Below are positions 23,516 through 34,303 of a stretch of 64,000 nt of DNA, in pieces. This stretch comes from Microstegium vimineum. Its lineage: Eukaryota; Streptophyta; Magnoliopsida; Poales; Poaceae. The translations under genes and the position numbers were made by a program. Where the stretch lies: assembly GCA_022036555.1 (NCBI GenBank), contig CM039139.1:31709748-31773747 (forward strand), read 5' to 3'. A model generated the notes under the pieces. That model was not told where the DNA came from and made no database searches. It saw only the letters and a list, made by a program, of their open reading frames with translations. Numbering within the stretch: position 1 is the stretch's first letter; the number at the start of each line of letters is the position of its first letter.

Positions 23516-24273
23516 AGTGATCGAGACGACGACGTACATAGAAGGCGGTGTTGACACCGGCGGTGTAGCCCGGCTGCACCTTGATGGAGACGCCGAAGTA
23601 GCCGTTCCGATAGGAGCGCTTCGACTTGAATCCGCTGCCTGTGCAGTGTATGCATATATTAGTAAAGTTAAATTTGCCTTCAAGAGTATGTGCTAGGATC
23701 GTTGGATACATATATTTTATTACGAATCTATGTTGAGATGTGTGTGTGCACACATTTAAATACGAATTCAATGGTTTATGTGCTAACGACACATGTTTTT
23801 GAGGGCAAAAAAACTACGTTGATATATACGACGTGATTATCGACAATTAGAGTTTGTTTGTTTATTACAGGTTCAGATCGACGACGATTTCAGGACTGAT
23901 CGATCGAGGACTCGTCGTCGTCGTCGTCATGATTGGTATTGACGGTGGTGGTACCAACTGCTAACGTACCTACAACACGATCGCCTAGGTAGTAGGTAAC
24001 TAGGTACTGACCTGAGGTGTGGTCCATCAAGAGCGTGAGCGCCATCTTGTCCTGCGACAGCGTCTGGTGATGCGGCCCCCACAGGTTGTCGTAGCCCTCC
24101 GAGAAGGCCATGGACTTCACCATGGAGCTCGGGAAGTAGTCCGGCGAAGGCTGCGCCTGCACCGCCGCTCGTGGATGATGGTGGACGAGCAGCACCACCA
24201 CCACCACCACGGCAATGGCGGGCGCCAGCGGCTGGCGGCGTGCAAGGCTGAGATTATTCTTGTCAGACATCAT
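22548..24273 (-). CDS. Xyloglucan endotransglucosylase/hydrolase, group III-A type (copy 1)
   Basis: The three exons are 24012-24273, 23538-23638 and 22548-23165, all with GT-AG borders and matching phases (1, then 0). They give 326 residues. The enzyme cuts and rejoins or hydrolyses xyloglucan in the cell wall (GH16 family). Residues 17-30 are a hydrophobic signal-peptide core with likely cleavage after VQA40. The catalytic segment HDEIDMELLG lies at 132-141 and keeps the E-x-D-x-E triad. WFDP and FHHYAILWNPDEIVFLVDD follow. Four C-terminal cysteines (AGCEADAPAGC, YYYC and PEC) mark the XET_C domain. Sequence is closest to the XTH31/32 branch, known mostly for hydrolase activity, but this is from memory. 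The first ATG of a double Met was chosen because the signal peptide follows; the frame is open upstream without another suitable start. The C-terminal tail DMSSSIPKLADE is absent from copy 2. Confidence 0.93.
23483..23511 (+). repeat. (AT)n microsatellite in XTH copy 1 intron 2
   Basis: About 14 AT units lie in the 372-bp intron. Copy 2 has a longer CA/AT tract in the matching intron, so the tract grew independently or shrank in one copy. Confidence 0.9.
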
Positions 24274-24420
24274 CTCCAGCCTTCTCCTAATCAATAAGCA
24301 AGAGAGCTGCTGCTTAATTTGCACGCAGAATGAATAACAATGAGAGCAATATATATATATGCAAGAGAGAGAGGTCGTTGTGTTAGCTGCTTCCATCGAT
24401 CTCCTGCATATGGGCGTGCC

Positions 24421-24430
24421 AATATATAAA
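24421..24430 (-). promoter_or_regulatory. TATA box of XTH copy 1
   Basis: On the minus strand this reads TTTATATATT, about 150 bases before the start codon. The matching position in copy 2 also has a TATA motif, which supports both. Confidence 0.55.
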
Positions 24431-24610
24431 TACTCAAGCTGATAAACGAGTATCCTTAAAATATAGGAGTCCCATCGATCAGTAGTATACGTCCCAGGGA
24501 AGCGATTGATGCATGGACAATAATTAATGAAGAAAAATAAAAACAAAAAAAGATGTACACTAATGAAGCACCGTAAAGACTTCTTTTTTGGAAACCGACG
24601 ACACAACCAC

Positions 24611-24807
24611 ACATGCTGCCCTCTCCTAACCCCGCCTTTTGGCTGCGACCCACTCCACCGTCTGTCTATAAAATTAGGAAGATTCCCGTTGGTGGAATTC
24701 CAGGCTTTTTTTTGATTCGACTCGATCAGCCTTTCGGGGCATAAGCAGTCTTCCTAGTTAAGGAAGTCTCCGCTAGATCGGAGGAGGTTTCATTAGCGTA
24801 GGACTCT
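24611..24807. other. Sequence present only upstream of XTH copy 1
   Basis: Copy 2 passes directly from ACAACCACA to CAGGGCTACAAAC (about 32484-32502). Copy 1 has 197 additional bases here, with a T tract at 24707-24714. It may be an insertion in copy 1 or a deletion in copy 2. No terminal repeats were recognised. Confidence 0.55.
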
Positions 24808-24830
24808 CAGGGCTACAAACAATGACAGTT

Positions 24831-24954
24831 AGCCTATTCGTTTGGCTTTTTAGCGGACTTAAATCCAGCCGGAACAGTGTTTTTGTCTCAAAAAAATCAG
24901 TTAACAGTGTTTAATCCTGCCAAAACAGTGTATAATCCTGCCAACCGAACAGAC
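24831..24954. mobile_element. MITE-like insertion upstream of XTH copy 1
   Basis: Copy 2 reads ACAATGACAGTTTCGACCTATATG without interruption. Copy 1 has about 124 bp in between, with imperfect inverted ends (GCCTATTCGTTTGGC and GCCAACCGAACAGAC, 12 of 15 matching). The end type is common among grass hAT-like MITEs. The TSD is unclear. Confidence 0.5.
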
Positions 24955-25183
24955 CGATGTATCGGTCTATATGCATAACAGTTTCGTAAATCAAAGTTGC
25001 TACAGAATAAGTTATTTAATTTATAGTCAATCATAGAGTCGTAGTTATATTTAGTCTGGCTAATTAAGTAAACCGTCTATTTGATCCACTAACAGAACGG
25101 CAAATAATTAAATTCGTGCGCAACAATGACTTGTGTGATATGCTGATGTGATGAGTATCAGCGCAGCAGTAGCATGGATAGTA

Positions 25184-25274
25184 CTCCCTCCGTCTCATTA
25201 AAAGTGTCGTTTAAAAAAACATGTATGTGAGAGAAACACGGTTTTCTAGTGACATTTTCAATAGGACGGAGGAG
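25184..25274. mobile_element. Stowaway MITE
   Basis: It is 91 bp, begins CTCCCTCCGTCTCATTAAAAG and ends with the inverted form CGGAGGAG, flanked by TA on both sides (25182-25183 and 25275-25276). The paralogous place near copy 2 (about 32893) is an empty site, so it inserted after the XTH block was duplicated or was lost from copy 2. Confidence 0.85.
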
Positions 25275-25276
25275 TA

Positions 25277-26536
25277 TGTGCCTGCAGTGCGTGCAGAGAC
25301 TTTCTTGCTCAGACTAGTATAGTTGCGTGTAATCAACCGTTCCATTCTAGCTTCTTTAGATGACCACTAACTTATAGCCGGCTATAAAATAATTTATTTT
25401 ATAGCTACTTTAAGTTACGACTCGTATGCCATTATAAAAGATCGGTATTATCTACGTACCACTGAAATTCTAAAGCGTTCCTTTTGTCTAAAGTTTCTTT
25501 TACCTATGTATTATTTTCATTAAATTCACCTCTAATAAATAGCAGAAAAGACGATTTAACCCTTAATTGTAGAGGGTATCAAAATTTTCGTTCTTTAATC
25601 TAGTATAAGACTGTAACATGCTGTGTTGTCTGAAACATTACTTTTTCATCCACTGTAACATGTGTCTGCACGTGAATAACGACCTCGCCTGCCTGTCCAG
25701 TCATGTCATCCAGATTCAGATAGGATAGAGGATCCAAAAATGAATGAATGTGACCGAGACCTGATGCTGAAGACCGTGCTGGGACGTACTGGGCGATGCC
25801 GATGGATGGAGCAGTGCCGGCCGGTAGTGAGCTGTGTCGCAAACTCAGTTGAACCGCCCATCTGTTTCGACTTCAATTCGTCCCATGTTGCCTGTCGGCG
25901 TCCCGATCCTGGCTCTTTTTTTTTCTCCCTGCCACTGCGACGAACCCTCCAGCCATTCAGCAGGCCACAGCAATTCTGCCAAATCTGGCCGGAGCATTGA
26001 GCAATTCTGTTAGCTATAAATTATCGGCCTCGTTTAGATCCAAAATTATCATAACTTAATTATCGTTTGTATTTGGTAATTATCGTCCAATCATGGAGTA
26101 ACTAAGTTCGAAAGATTCGTCTTGCAAATTATATCGTTTCCGAAATTACCGAAATATCGGTGTTGTATTCGTTTCCGACAATATCGTATTGATTTCGTTT
26201 TAGAGAAAAAAAATATAAAAATGAAAGTGATTTGGCCTCCTGTCGACCGTTTCCGATCGTTTTCATCCCTATATAGATCGTCTCATGTTGAGTCTAACAA
26301 ATTTGGAGTTTTCTATTTTATGATCTTTCTATGATTTACTATGATTTCCTAAAGTTTTTGTCAAAAAAAAGACAAAATCACTATCCAAAACCACTCATGG
26401 AGATAAAACGAAAGTTTTTTAAAGTTGGAGGAGAAAACATGTACTATGGTTTCATAGTTCAGGGAGAAAAAAACCACACGGACCAAAATTCATGAAGGAA
26501 AATTCGAATTTTTTGTGAAGAAGACCATTTCACCTT
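25277..26536. other. Intergenic DNA with MITE fragments
   Basis: The part up to about 25350 is still paralogous to 32930-32995. From 26026, CCTCGTTTAGATCC, CCAATCATGGAGTAAC and GAAAGATTCGTCTTGCAAATT are pieces of an abundant grass MITE terminus, here truncated near 26128. The rest shows nothing recognisable. Confidence 0.45.
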
Positions 26537-26722
26537 TGTAGGCCTGGCCTACCTTGGAGGAGGTAGGCTTTGCATCTCATGGTCCAGCCCATACCGAGAC
26601 CAAGGCATGATTCTCGCCCTCACGGCGGTGGAGCTCACCACCGTGACGAACACTCATAATGGGCCTGGAGACGAGGTGCTGCCGCCCAAGCGCGGGTCTT
26701 GCTACCGTCTGCCTCTGAAAAA
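26537..26722 (+). pseudogene. DUF1618/kelch-like gene fragment
   Basis: The plus frame reads GLAYLGGGRLCISWSSPY, then MILALTAVELTTVTNTH and PPKRGSCYRLPL. This is the C-terminal end of the family seen decayed at 14940-15905, on the opposite strand here. The rest of the gene is missing. Confidence 0.65.
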
Positions 26723-26777
26723 TAATTGGGCTGCCGTGCTCCATGTCCTCTAGCCATCGCTCGTCGTCATATTATAT

Positions 26778-27049
26778 GAGCATCTCTAAGAGATTAGCTA
26801 AATCATTTTTTAAATGTAAATTTATCTATTATAAAAACAAAAATCATTTTTCAACTTGTAAATGACTTAAAATTTAGTAGCTCTCCATTCTACGACATTC
26901 GCTCTCTATTTTTGGATAGTCTACCTCAATAACCATCTAGTCTCTTTATTTTACAGAGTCTGTTGGAATACTCTAGTATTATCTATTTCATAGAGTAACT
27001 AAATCACTAAATTTGACTAGTTTTTTTAGCTAACTTCTTGGAGATGCTC
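26778..27049. mobile_element. MITE with 23-bp terminal inverted repeats
   Basis: The ends are GAGCATCTCTAAGAGATTAG and the inverted GAGCATCTCCAAGAAGTTAG, with about 20 of 23 positions matching. The interior is AT-rich and non-coding. It is the same end type as the element at 14230-14579. Confidence 0.7.
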
Positions 27050-27095
27050 TGTCCGCCTTCATCCATGGCCACCCCTACTCATTTAAAAAGTAATA

Positions 27096-27316
27096 CTCTC
27101 TCCATTTCAATTTATAATTCGGTTGACTTTTTATCTCAAGTTTGACTACTCGTCTTATTCAAAAAGTACAAACATAGTCAAATTTAAGTCATTTATGTAG
27201 ATCATTTATTAAATAAGCAAGACACATTAAAAGATGTGATATTTTGTAAATAAGACGAGTGGTTAAACTTAAAGTTAAAAAATTCAAATGAATTATAATA
27301 TGAAACATAGAGATAG
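27096..27316. mobile_element. Stowaway-type MITE
   Basis: The 221-bp AT-rich element begins CTCTCTCCATTTCAATTTAT and ends in a degenerate inverted copy, with TA on both sides (27094-27095 and 27317-27318). The interior carries GACTACTCGTCTTATTCAAA and its inverted partner. Confidence 0.65.
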
Positions 27317-28219
27317 TATATGTTATTGTCGACGGGATACTGGCTGCAGCTTTGGCTTGGTGGGGGTCGTACATCGTCTACTGGCTAGGCGGACGAGCAT
27401 GGCCGGGGAGTGGCCGGCGGCAAGCGAGGATGGCCTTAATTCATCAGGTGCCTTCTAACAGCCAGTCCAAACAAACAATCTTCACAGGTTCAGACGCACA
27501 AGTCTAGTGCAGCGTCTCGATTTATAACTTCATTCAAAATCAGTATGTCATGGGTAAAATGTACCAGGGTATCATAAAAGGCCACCATCCTTCGACAAAA
27601 CAAAGGCCCAAATAAATCAGCAGGCCAATACAACCTATTAAGCCCAACAAGGCCGGCCAACTGGCCTCCTCCTAAATGACATCCCTGCCGCCCGCAGCTC
27701 AGCAAGACCTCCGGGGTCGGACGAGTATGCAGTAACTCCCACTCTACCGAGGTGTCGGAACTGCAACCCCGTTCACATCTTCGCCTCACCCGACTCCCGA
27801 AGGGTTAGGCCCACCAGCCAGACACTAGGGCGACCCTCTCCGACCCTCGAAGGCCAGGGGGACGCTTCGACCCTTCTCCGCCTCGCCCGACCCCCAGGGT
27901 CGGACGAAGCGCGCCTCAGGCGCTCGACCCCGTCGTCCTTGTCCGCACTTGCCGACCCGCGCGGAAGGCCTCCACCAGAAGGAACGCGGTACGGAGGAAC
28001 AGGGAAAGTCGCCCGCCCCTTCTCAACTACTCCGGCATGGGTAAAAGAGCCAAACAGGGCTCCCGTACGGGGAGACCTCACCGTACTCCATGCCGGAACG
28101 CATACACATGTCGTATAATGGACGGATCCCGTCACTGTGCGGCGTACCCGTTACGCCCCCGTCCCGTCCTCCACTGTGCCTCTCTCACAGAGGGTCAAAG
28201 GGATGGGGTAGGGGGCGTC

Positions 28220-28763
28220 TGTCGATGCGGGACCTATAGGGTTCCCCATGGAGAAGAGAGAAGAAGACCTAGTCCAAATAGGATTCCTTACATGAATCCT
28301 ACTAGGACTAGGAGAAGACCTAGTCCAAATAGGATTCCCTACGTGTAATCCTACTAGGACTAGAAGAAGACCTAGTCCAAATATACGATTCCTTACATGT
28401 AATCCTATTAGGACTAGTTACACATAATCCTACTAGGATCTTTACTTTGTAACCGACTAGGACTCCTGGCTCTCATGAACTATATAAAGGAGGGCAGGGG
28501 TCCCTAGATCGGCACCTGACCTGAGATCAGATAAGCTCATACCTCAACACAACTAGACCTCACGGTCTAGACTCCAAACGCAGGGCGCAAGATACTTTTA
28601 CACCCCCACTCTGGACGTAGGCACACCATCATGGAAGCCAAACCAGTATAAATCGTTGTCTCCCTGCGTTTACCATCGAGTTCCTGCATGCGCCGACACC
28701 CCTCCGAACAAAACACCGTCCCGGGTAACCCCGTGACGGGTTGTCGGTGGTAAAACATCGACA
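28220..28763 (+). mobile_element. Solo LTR (544 bp) with perfect TSD
   Basis: It begins TGTCGATGCGGG and ends AACATCGACA, giving 7-bp inverted ends TGTCGAT/ATCGACA. GCGTC is duplicated on both sides (28215-28219 and 28764-28768). A TATA box TATATAAA is at 28491-28498. No internal domain remains. Confidence 0.85.
28258..28437 (+). repeat. Tandem repeats in the solo LTR U3
   Basis: There are three full copies and one partial copy of a unit of about 60 bp with GAAGACCTAGTCCAAATAGG and TCCTACTAGGACTAG. The unit holds the inverted pair CCTAGT/ACTAGG. It lies upstream of the LTR TATA box, where enhancer repeats are often found. Confidence 0.75.
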
Positions 28764-29112
28764 GCGTCACCGCCGTCCGATCAAGAACAGGGCAGGGGCC
28801 ATGCTCTACAGGGAAGGCCACGCCGCCGACAACCTCCGCCCAGTCTGGGCGCTGGTGCAAGAGCGCAACCGACAGGGACAGAAGACGTATGGCGCCAGTA
28901 GCTTAGCCTTTCTCCCCCCTCTCTCTGCTTGGCCCCGGTCGGGCAACTTGTAACCCGACCTCCCCTGGACTATAAAGGGGGACCTGGGACCCCTGGAAAA
29001 GAGTTTTGCCTCCGCTTGTTCGCAGTAGACACACGAGACAGAACACGCTCACACACACACAGACTTGGAGGTTTACCTCTTCTCTCGCGAACATTGTAGC
29101 CCTCCCTTCTAC

Positions 29113-29315
29113 ATTCAAAGGAGCTAGCGACAAAATATATAATAAAAATATTAATATTTACGATACGACACATAATTAAGTATTATTGGAAATATCTTTG
29201 AATATAGTTTTTAGTAAATTTATTGGAGATACAAATGTCGCATGTATTTTCTATAAACCGAGTCAAACTTGTGGTAGGGTAACGAAAAAGACATAGATTA
29301 TGGGACGAAGTAAGT
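29113..29315. mobile_element. Half of a Stowaway-type MITE
   Basis: The AT-rich sequence ends GATTATGGGACGAAGTA, an inverted Stowaway terminus. The opposite end is missing, apparently removed at the junction with the old LTR fragment. Confidence 0.45.
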
Positions 29316-29332
29316 ATGGTGCAGATGCAGAT

Positions 29333-29334
<2 letters not shown>

Positions 29335-29398
<64 letters not shown>
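29335..29398 (+). repeat. (AT)n microsatellite
   Basis: About 32 uninterrupted AT units. Confidence 0.95.
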
Positions 29399-29401
<3 letters not shown>

Positions 29402-29779
29402 TTAGTGTGTCTCCTTCCATTGTTCAACGGATTGAGACGCCAATCTATCAATTCATACAAATAGCCAGCAACATCCATGTGTGTGGTACCCTGTGCTCTA
29501 AATAATATATTTAGAGCACCGGCGATACGCCGCCTAGCTAGCTCTGACGTGGTATATCAACCTGTAGGAATAATTGGCAATCCCGCGAACTTAAATTTTA
29601 CCACCAATTAATCATTGTCAGTGCTGCATATGTTATACAAGTATATTGTACTCTAACCGTAAATCCAATCCTCTATGTCATATAGTACTATATAACTCAT
29701 AACCCTAATTTCTCTCTCCTCATGAGACCTCCCTTCTCGACCCCTTCCCCCATCCTGACGGCACGGTTCTTCCTCCCAA

Positions 29780-29875
29780 CATTGCTTTTTTTAACCTAGC
29801 GCCATAACTTAGAATTAGTTTTTCCCCAAATTATCTAAGATGGAGAAATAGTTTGAACAAAACTTGTAGGATTTC
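29780..29875 (+). pseudogene. Short hAT relic
   Basis: TTTTTTAACCTAGCGCC, AAATTATCTAAGATGGAG and AATAGTTTGAACAAAACTTG match 21740-21820, the start of the hAT transposase relic beside XTH copy 1. It supports a duplication block that once included part of the hAT element. Confidence 0.55.
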
Positions 29876-30457
29876 TCACAGAAATGAAAGAAAAGGCTAG
29901 CTTGGAACTATGTGTGGCTGCCTCATACGTGCGAGCGTCCTTAGATATTTTTTTTTCTACTTTCAGTCTGATTTGAAAATTTTAGAAAATCATTTATAGT
30001 AACGGTTTTTTAGAAGATGTCTGTGACGACCAATACCGATACAAACGATGCGATCTAGCGAGGTGGCCTTGCGTTTTCGCGGTTGCCTACTTTCAACTGT
30101 TGAGAAAAAAACGTGTCCAATATAATGCTTACATTACACTTATAGATCGGACTTGTGCATGCATGTGAAGATAGATAAATTACTCACCACACGCCCCAAC
30201 AACCAATGAACAAATTTAGAATGGTGTACGTATTATGTAGGGCGGCGTTTCACTCGCACGCCTCCATTGCCGCTCGATCTGCTAGCTGTGCTCCGATCAA
30301 GCTGCCCCTCGATCACACGCTTCAATTACTACTGCTGCTAGTCTGCTACTAAGTATATAGCTAGAGTAAGAAATAGTAACCACGTACTATACGATCAACT
30401 CGTATTATTATTTACGCACGGCAGGCAGTTTAATTAATAAATCACTCATCAGCTAGC

Positions 30458-31083
30458 TTAATTGGAGCACTCTGGGTATAAGGAGCGATCCTTGGTGTAA
30501 TCCTGGCAGTAGTAATAGACCATGGACCTCTGCTGCGCCCAGCGCATGGCGTCTCGCTGCTGCACGCTGAGCCCAGCGCCGGCGGGGGACGCCGGCACGG
30601 GTCGGCACCCGGCACCGGCGGCAACGGCGGCCTCGCATCCGGCGGTCCTGAACCCCATGAATCCCGCCAGGAAGGGCTGGTAGCGGTAGTCGGCCCTGTA
30701 GCGGCCGCCGTCGGTGGCCCAGTCGGAGGCGTCCCAGATGGAGCCGTACGCCCACATCTCGCGGTCCGGGAACGCACTGGCGGCGGCGGCGTAGCGCCTG
30801 ACGGGGACGTCGTCGACGAGGAAGACGATCTCGTCGGGGTTCCAGAGGATGGCGTAGTGGTGGAAGTCGGCGGCCGGGTCGAACCAGAGGTGGAAGCGCA
30901 TCTCCCGCCCCACCAGGCGCGCTCCGTCGCCGGTGCCCCGCACGTACACGTTGGTCTGCAGCGTGTAGGGCTCCCCGGGCACCGTGCCCAGCAGCTCCAT
31001 GTCGATCTCGTCGTGATTCCCCGGGTACAGCTCGTTGTTCGATAGCTGCATATGCATGCAGTACACATTATTGTTTGTGCATT

Positions 31084-31163
<80 letters not shown>

Positions 31164-32036
31164 TGAAGGTAATTAACAAGTGATCGACGACGACGACGTA
31201 CATAGAAGGCGGTGTTGACGCCGGCGGTGTAGCCCGGCTGCACCTTGATGGAGACGCCGAAGTAGCCATTCTGATACGAGCGCTTGGACTTGAATCCGCT
31301 GCCTGTAATTCATATATAGACGTGATTGTCGACAATCAGATGAGTTTGTTTATTTGTTTCTTTAGAGCAAGCTAGGATAATAACCTAGCCAACATAGGCT
31401 GCAAGCTTTATTATTTACATGTGGACACTTAGTTGTACGGTATGGTATTTGCACACATTGACTTCTCGCTCGCATGCTCACTGGGAGAGACACTTTTTTT
31501 TGTCGTAGCACTTCAGCCGACGAGAAGGGAAAACGCCCGCTGCATCATCTCGATCCTAACTTGGCAGCTTCCTCTTCGCCGGCTAAAAATCGTTAGTATA
31601 CTTGCTCTTAAAGGTTCAGACGACGACGATTCAGATTTCAGGACTGATCGATCGAGGACACACATCATCACCATCTATCACAGCCAGTAGGATTATTGGA
31701 TTGACATCGATGACTGGTGTGGTAACAACTGCTAACGTACAACACGATCGACTAGGTAGGTAGGTAGGTTACTGACTGACCTGAGGTGCGGTCCATCAAG
31801 AGCGTGAGCGCCATCTTGTCCTGTGACAGCGTCTGGTGCTGCGGCCCCCATAGGTTGTCGTAGCCCTCGGAGAAGGCCATGGACCTCACCATGGAGCTCG
31901 GGAAGTAGCCCGGCGAAGGCTGCGCCTGCACCGCCGCCCGTGGATGATGGTGGACGAGCAGCAGCACCACCACCACCACGGCAATGGCGATCGGCTGGCG
32001 GCGTGCAAAGCTGGGATTATTCTTGTCAGACATCAT
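30458..32036 (-). CDS. Xyloglucan endotransglucosylase/hydrolase, group III-A type (copy 2)
   Basis: The exons are 31781-32036, 31202-31302 and 30458-31045, with the same splice phases as copy 1, giving 314 residues. The hydrophobic signal core is at about 17-28 with likely cleavage after VQA. The catalytic segment HDEIDMELLG starts at 130. The four XET_C cysteines are present (AGCEAAVAAGAGC, YYYC and PEC). Exons are nearly identical to copy 1. Differences include YRYQPFLAGFMGF for YSYMPFLAGFRGF and an insertion of Ala/Gly between the first two cysteines. The protein ends at ECSN because a deletion brings a TAA into frame, losing the 12-residue tail of copy 1. All catalytic residues remain, so it is probably functional. 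Intron 1 is 478 bp and intron 2 is 156 bp. Confidence 0.93.
31088..31161 (+). repeat. (CA)n(TA)n microsatellite in XTH copy 2 intron 2
   Basis: About 16 CA units are followed by about 20 AT units. They occupy nearly half of this short intron. Confidence 0.95.
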
Positions 32037-32179
32037 CTCCGGCCTTCTCCTAATAAGCACAGAGATCGAGCTGCTGCTTTATTTGCACGCAGAATGAATA
32101 ATAACACGGAACAATATGCAAGAGAGGTCGTTATGCTAGCTGCTTCCATCTCCTGCATATGGGTGGTGTGTCAGTGCCA

Positions 32180-32190
32180 ATATATATAGG
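32180..32190 (-). promoter_or_regulatory. TATA box of XTH copy 2
   Basis: On the minus strand this reads CCTATATATAT, about 150 bases upstream of the start codon, the same distance as in copy 1. Confidence 0.55.
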
Positions 32191-33937
32191 AGTGATGATC
32201 CCATGCATCGATCAGTAGCCTCCGGCCCAGGGAAGCGGTTGATGCATGGACGTTATGTAATGTAACTAACCAACAGGAGACAGCGATGATTGCAGTGCTG
32301 ATCTCAAATCTACTACTGTCACTGGACGCACTGCAAGGCCAACCGAGTACAGTACAGTACAGTACGTAAAGAGTCAGAGAGTCCTGGCGGCAAAAAAGAA
32401 AAAGAAAAAGAAAGGATGTACAGTAATGAAGCACTGTACTTGATCTAACTACCGCAAAGACTTCTGTTTTGGAAACCGACGACACAACCACAGGGCTACA
32501 AACAATGACAGTTTCGACCTATATGCATGCACGTTCATCATCATCTCAATTCAATTCAAGGGATCTGCCTGATTATCCGGACTGCATTTAGCGCGCATAT
32601 ATCTTATATCTGCATTTCTGCAGTCAGGAATACAGTATATATAATATTCTGCTAAGCACATTCATTCAGAGGCAGGCAAGGCAAGCAAACACCATGCATG
32701 CATCCATGTTTTCTGCATTTCTCTGATGGCGAGATTTCATTTATTTGCAGGTTTATTCGCAACCAACTTGTCTAAGTACTAAACGATCGATCTGATCCAC
32801 TAACGGAACGGCAAATAATTGAATTCATACGCAAACAGTGTACGTGATTTGTGGATGCTGATGATGAGCAGCAGTACGTGCAGCAGTAGCATGGATATAT
32901 ATGCATGTGCCTGCAGTGCAGTGCGTGCAGAGACTACTTTCTTGTTCAGTCTAGTATAGTTGCGTGCAATCAACCGTTCCATTCCAATTCCAACCGCATA
33001 TATATACATATGTGGTGCCTTGCGTGCGTTTCAATATATACATACATATATCTGAAATCTCGAGGAAACGTATCCACACGCTTAATTTCCTTTGGTGACC
33101 GATCGATATGATCAAAGAATGAACTGAAAATAAGGACCATATGCATGCATGCAATTCATATATAGTGACCCAAAAATATAATAATGCAAACAGAAACAGT
33201 GTGATGATATATATGAACCGACCATCGGTTAGTTAGTTAGTTAGGCCTAAATCTCCTCCATATATACTTTACATCGCATCGCATATCTTTGGGAATCCAA
33301 TTCAGACAATCACTGCATATGTGCACTACGTAGTAGTAGTGTACCCGGGCGTCCTATATAGAAAAAACTAAGCTATAGCATGAGCATGCCCGATTTGTTT
33401 ATATCAACATAACCAGCGGTTCTTTTGCCTAAAAAACATGCCTTCGTATATGTACCGCGAGTATTTGCAAAACCAACCGCCAGTCCATGTCAAGTCAAGT
33501 TACAGATAGCATAGTGATATACTAGCTGCATATATGCTGCTAGAGATATCTTGAGCGTTATAGATCACCGGGTCATCTATATGGATACATGCATCATGTC
33601 AATAATTATGTTGCATGAAATCTTCTAGCTAGCTAGTAACTGTACTGGTTCTTGATCTCGTCGATCGATCGAATCAATTTGTCTGTACAATAGTACGGTA
33701 GCATGCTGCCGCGGATGAGTAATCTGACGCTTCAAACTGAAGATTCAGCTAGGTAGCACTCTGCATTTGTCTGAATGCGTTAGCACGTCGTCTTCACCAT
33801 CACATGCATGCATGCCGTGCGCATTCAAACAAGTTCCTTTGTTTTTTTTTGTTTTTGTTTTTTCCTTTTAATAGAGGGCGCATGGAATTAATTGAGTGTT
33901 GTCGAAAATTGAAATATGGAAATGAAATCGTAGCATT
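32191..33937. other. XTH upstream region and intergenic DNA
   Basis: The part to about 32995 is paralogous to the DNA upstream of XTH copy 1. From there to 33937 nothing is recognisable beyond short simple repeats (AGTTAGTTAGTTAG at 33229, a T-rich tract at 33838-33865). Confidence 0.6.
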
Positions 33938-34303
33938 CGATACGATCCGTCTCTGTTGCTTGGTTGACTGGAAATAGCTCGATGTACAAAGGTGTCTGTT
34001 CAGTCAGTCAGCTATTCTTTTCCCTTAAAAAAGAAGACATGTGACGAAGTTTGCAGTTAATTAACTGTAAACACAAGTTTGATACGTGCCTTTATGGTTC
34101 GACTTATGATGAGTGATTTGATACGATCCATCTCTATTGCTTGGTTTACTGATAATAACTCGATGTATAAAGGTGTTTGTTCAGTCAGCCCGCTATTTTT
34201 TTCCTTAAAAAAGAAGACATGTAGTGACAAAGTTTATGGTTAACTAACTATGAACACAAGTTTGATATGTGCCCTTATGGTTCGATTTGTGATGAGTGAT
34301 TAT
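33938..34303 (+). repeat. Tandem duplication of about 180 bp
   Basis: The two units start at about 33938 and 34118. Both contain GATACGATCC, CTCGATGTA, AAAGGTGT, AAAAAAGAAGACATGT, AACACAAGTTTGATA and GATGAGTGATT. They differ at perhaps one base in ten, so the duplication is not recent. No coding content was seen. Confidence 0.85.

Larger units (their letters stand above)
27490..29112 (+). mobile_element. Old Gypsy-like LTR fragment
   Basis: The GC-rich, non-coding DNA has a TATA motif ACTATAAAGGGGG at about 28970 and an end CCCTTCTACA at 29112, next to the cut half of a Stowaway element. It hosts the younger solo LTR at 28220-28763. The left end was not resolved. The composition and the TATAAAGGGGG motif resemble grass RIRE2-like LTRs. 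Confidence 0.5.
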
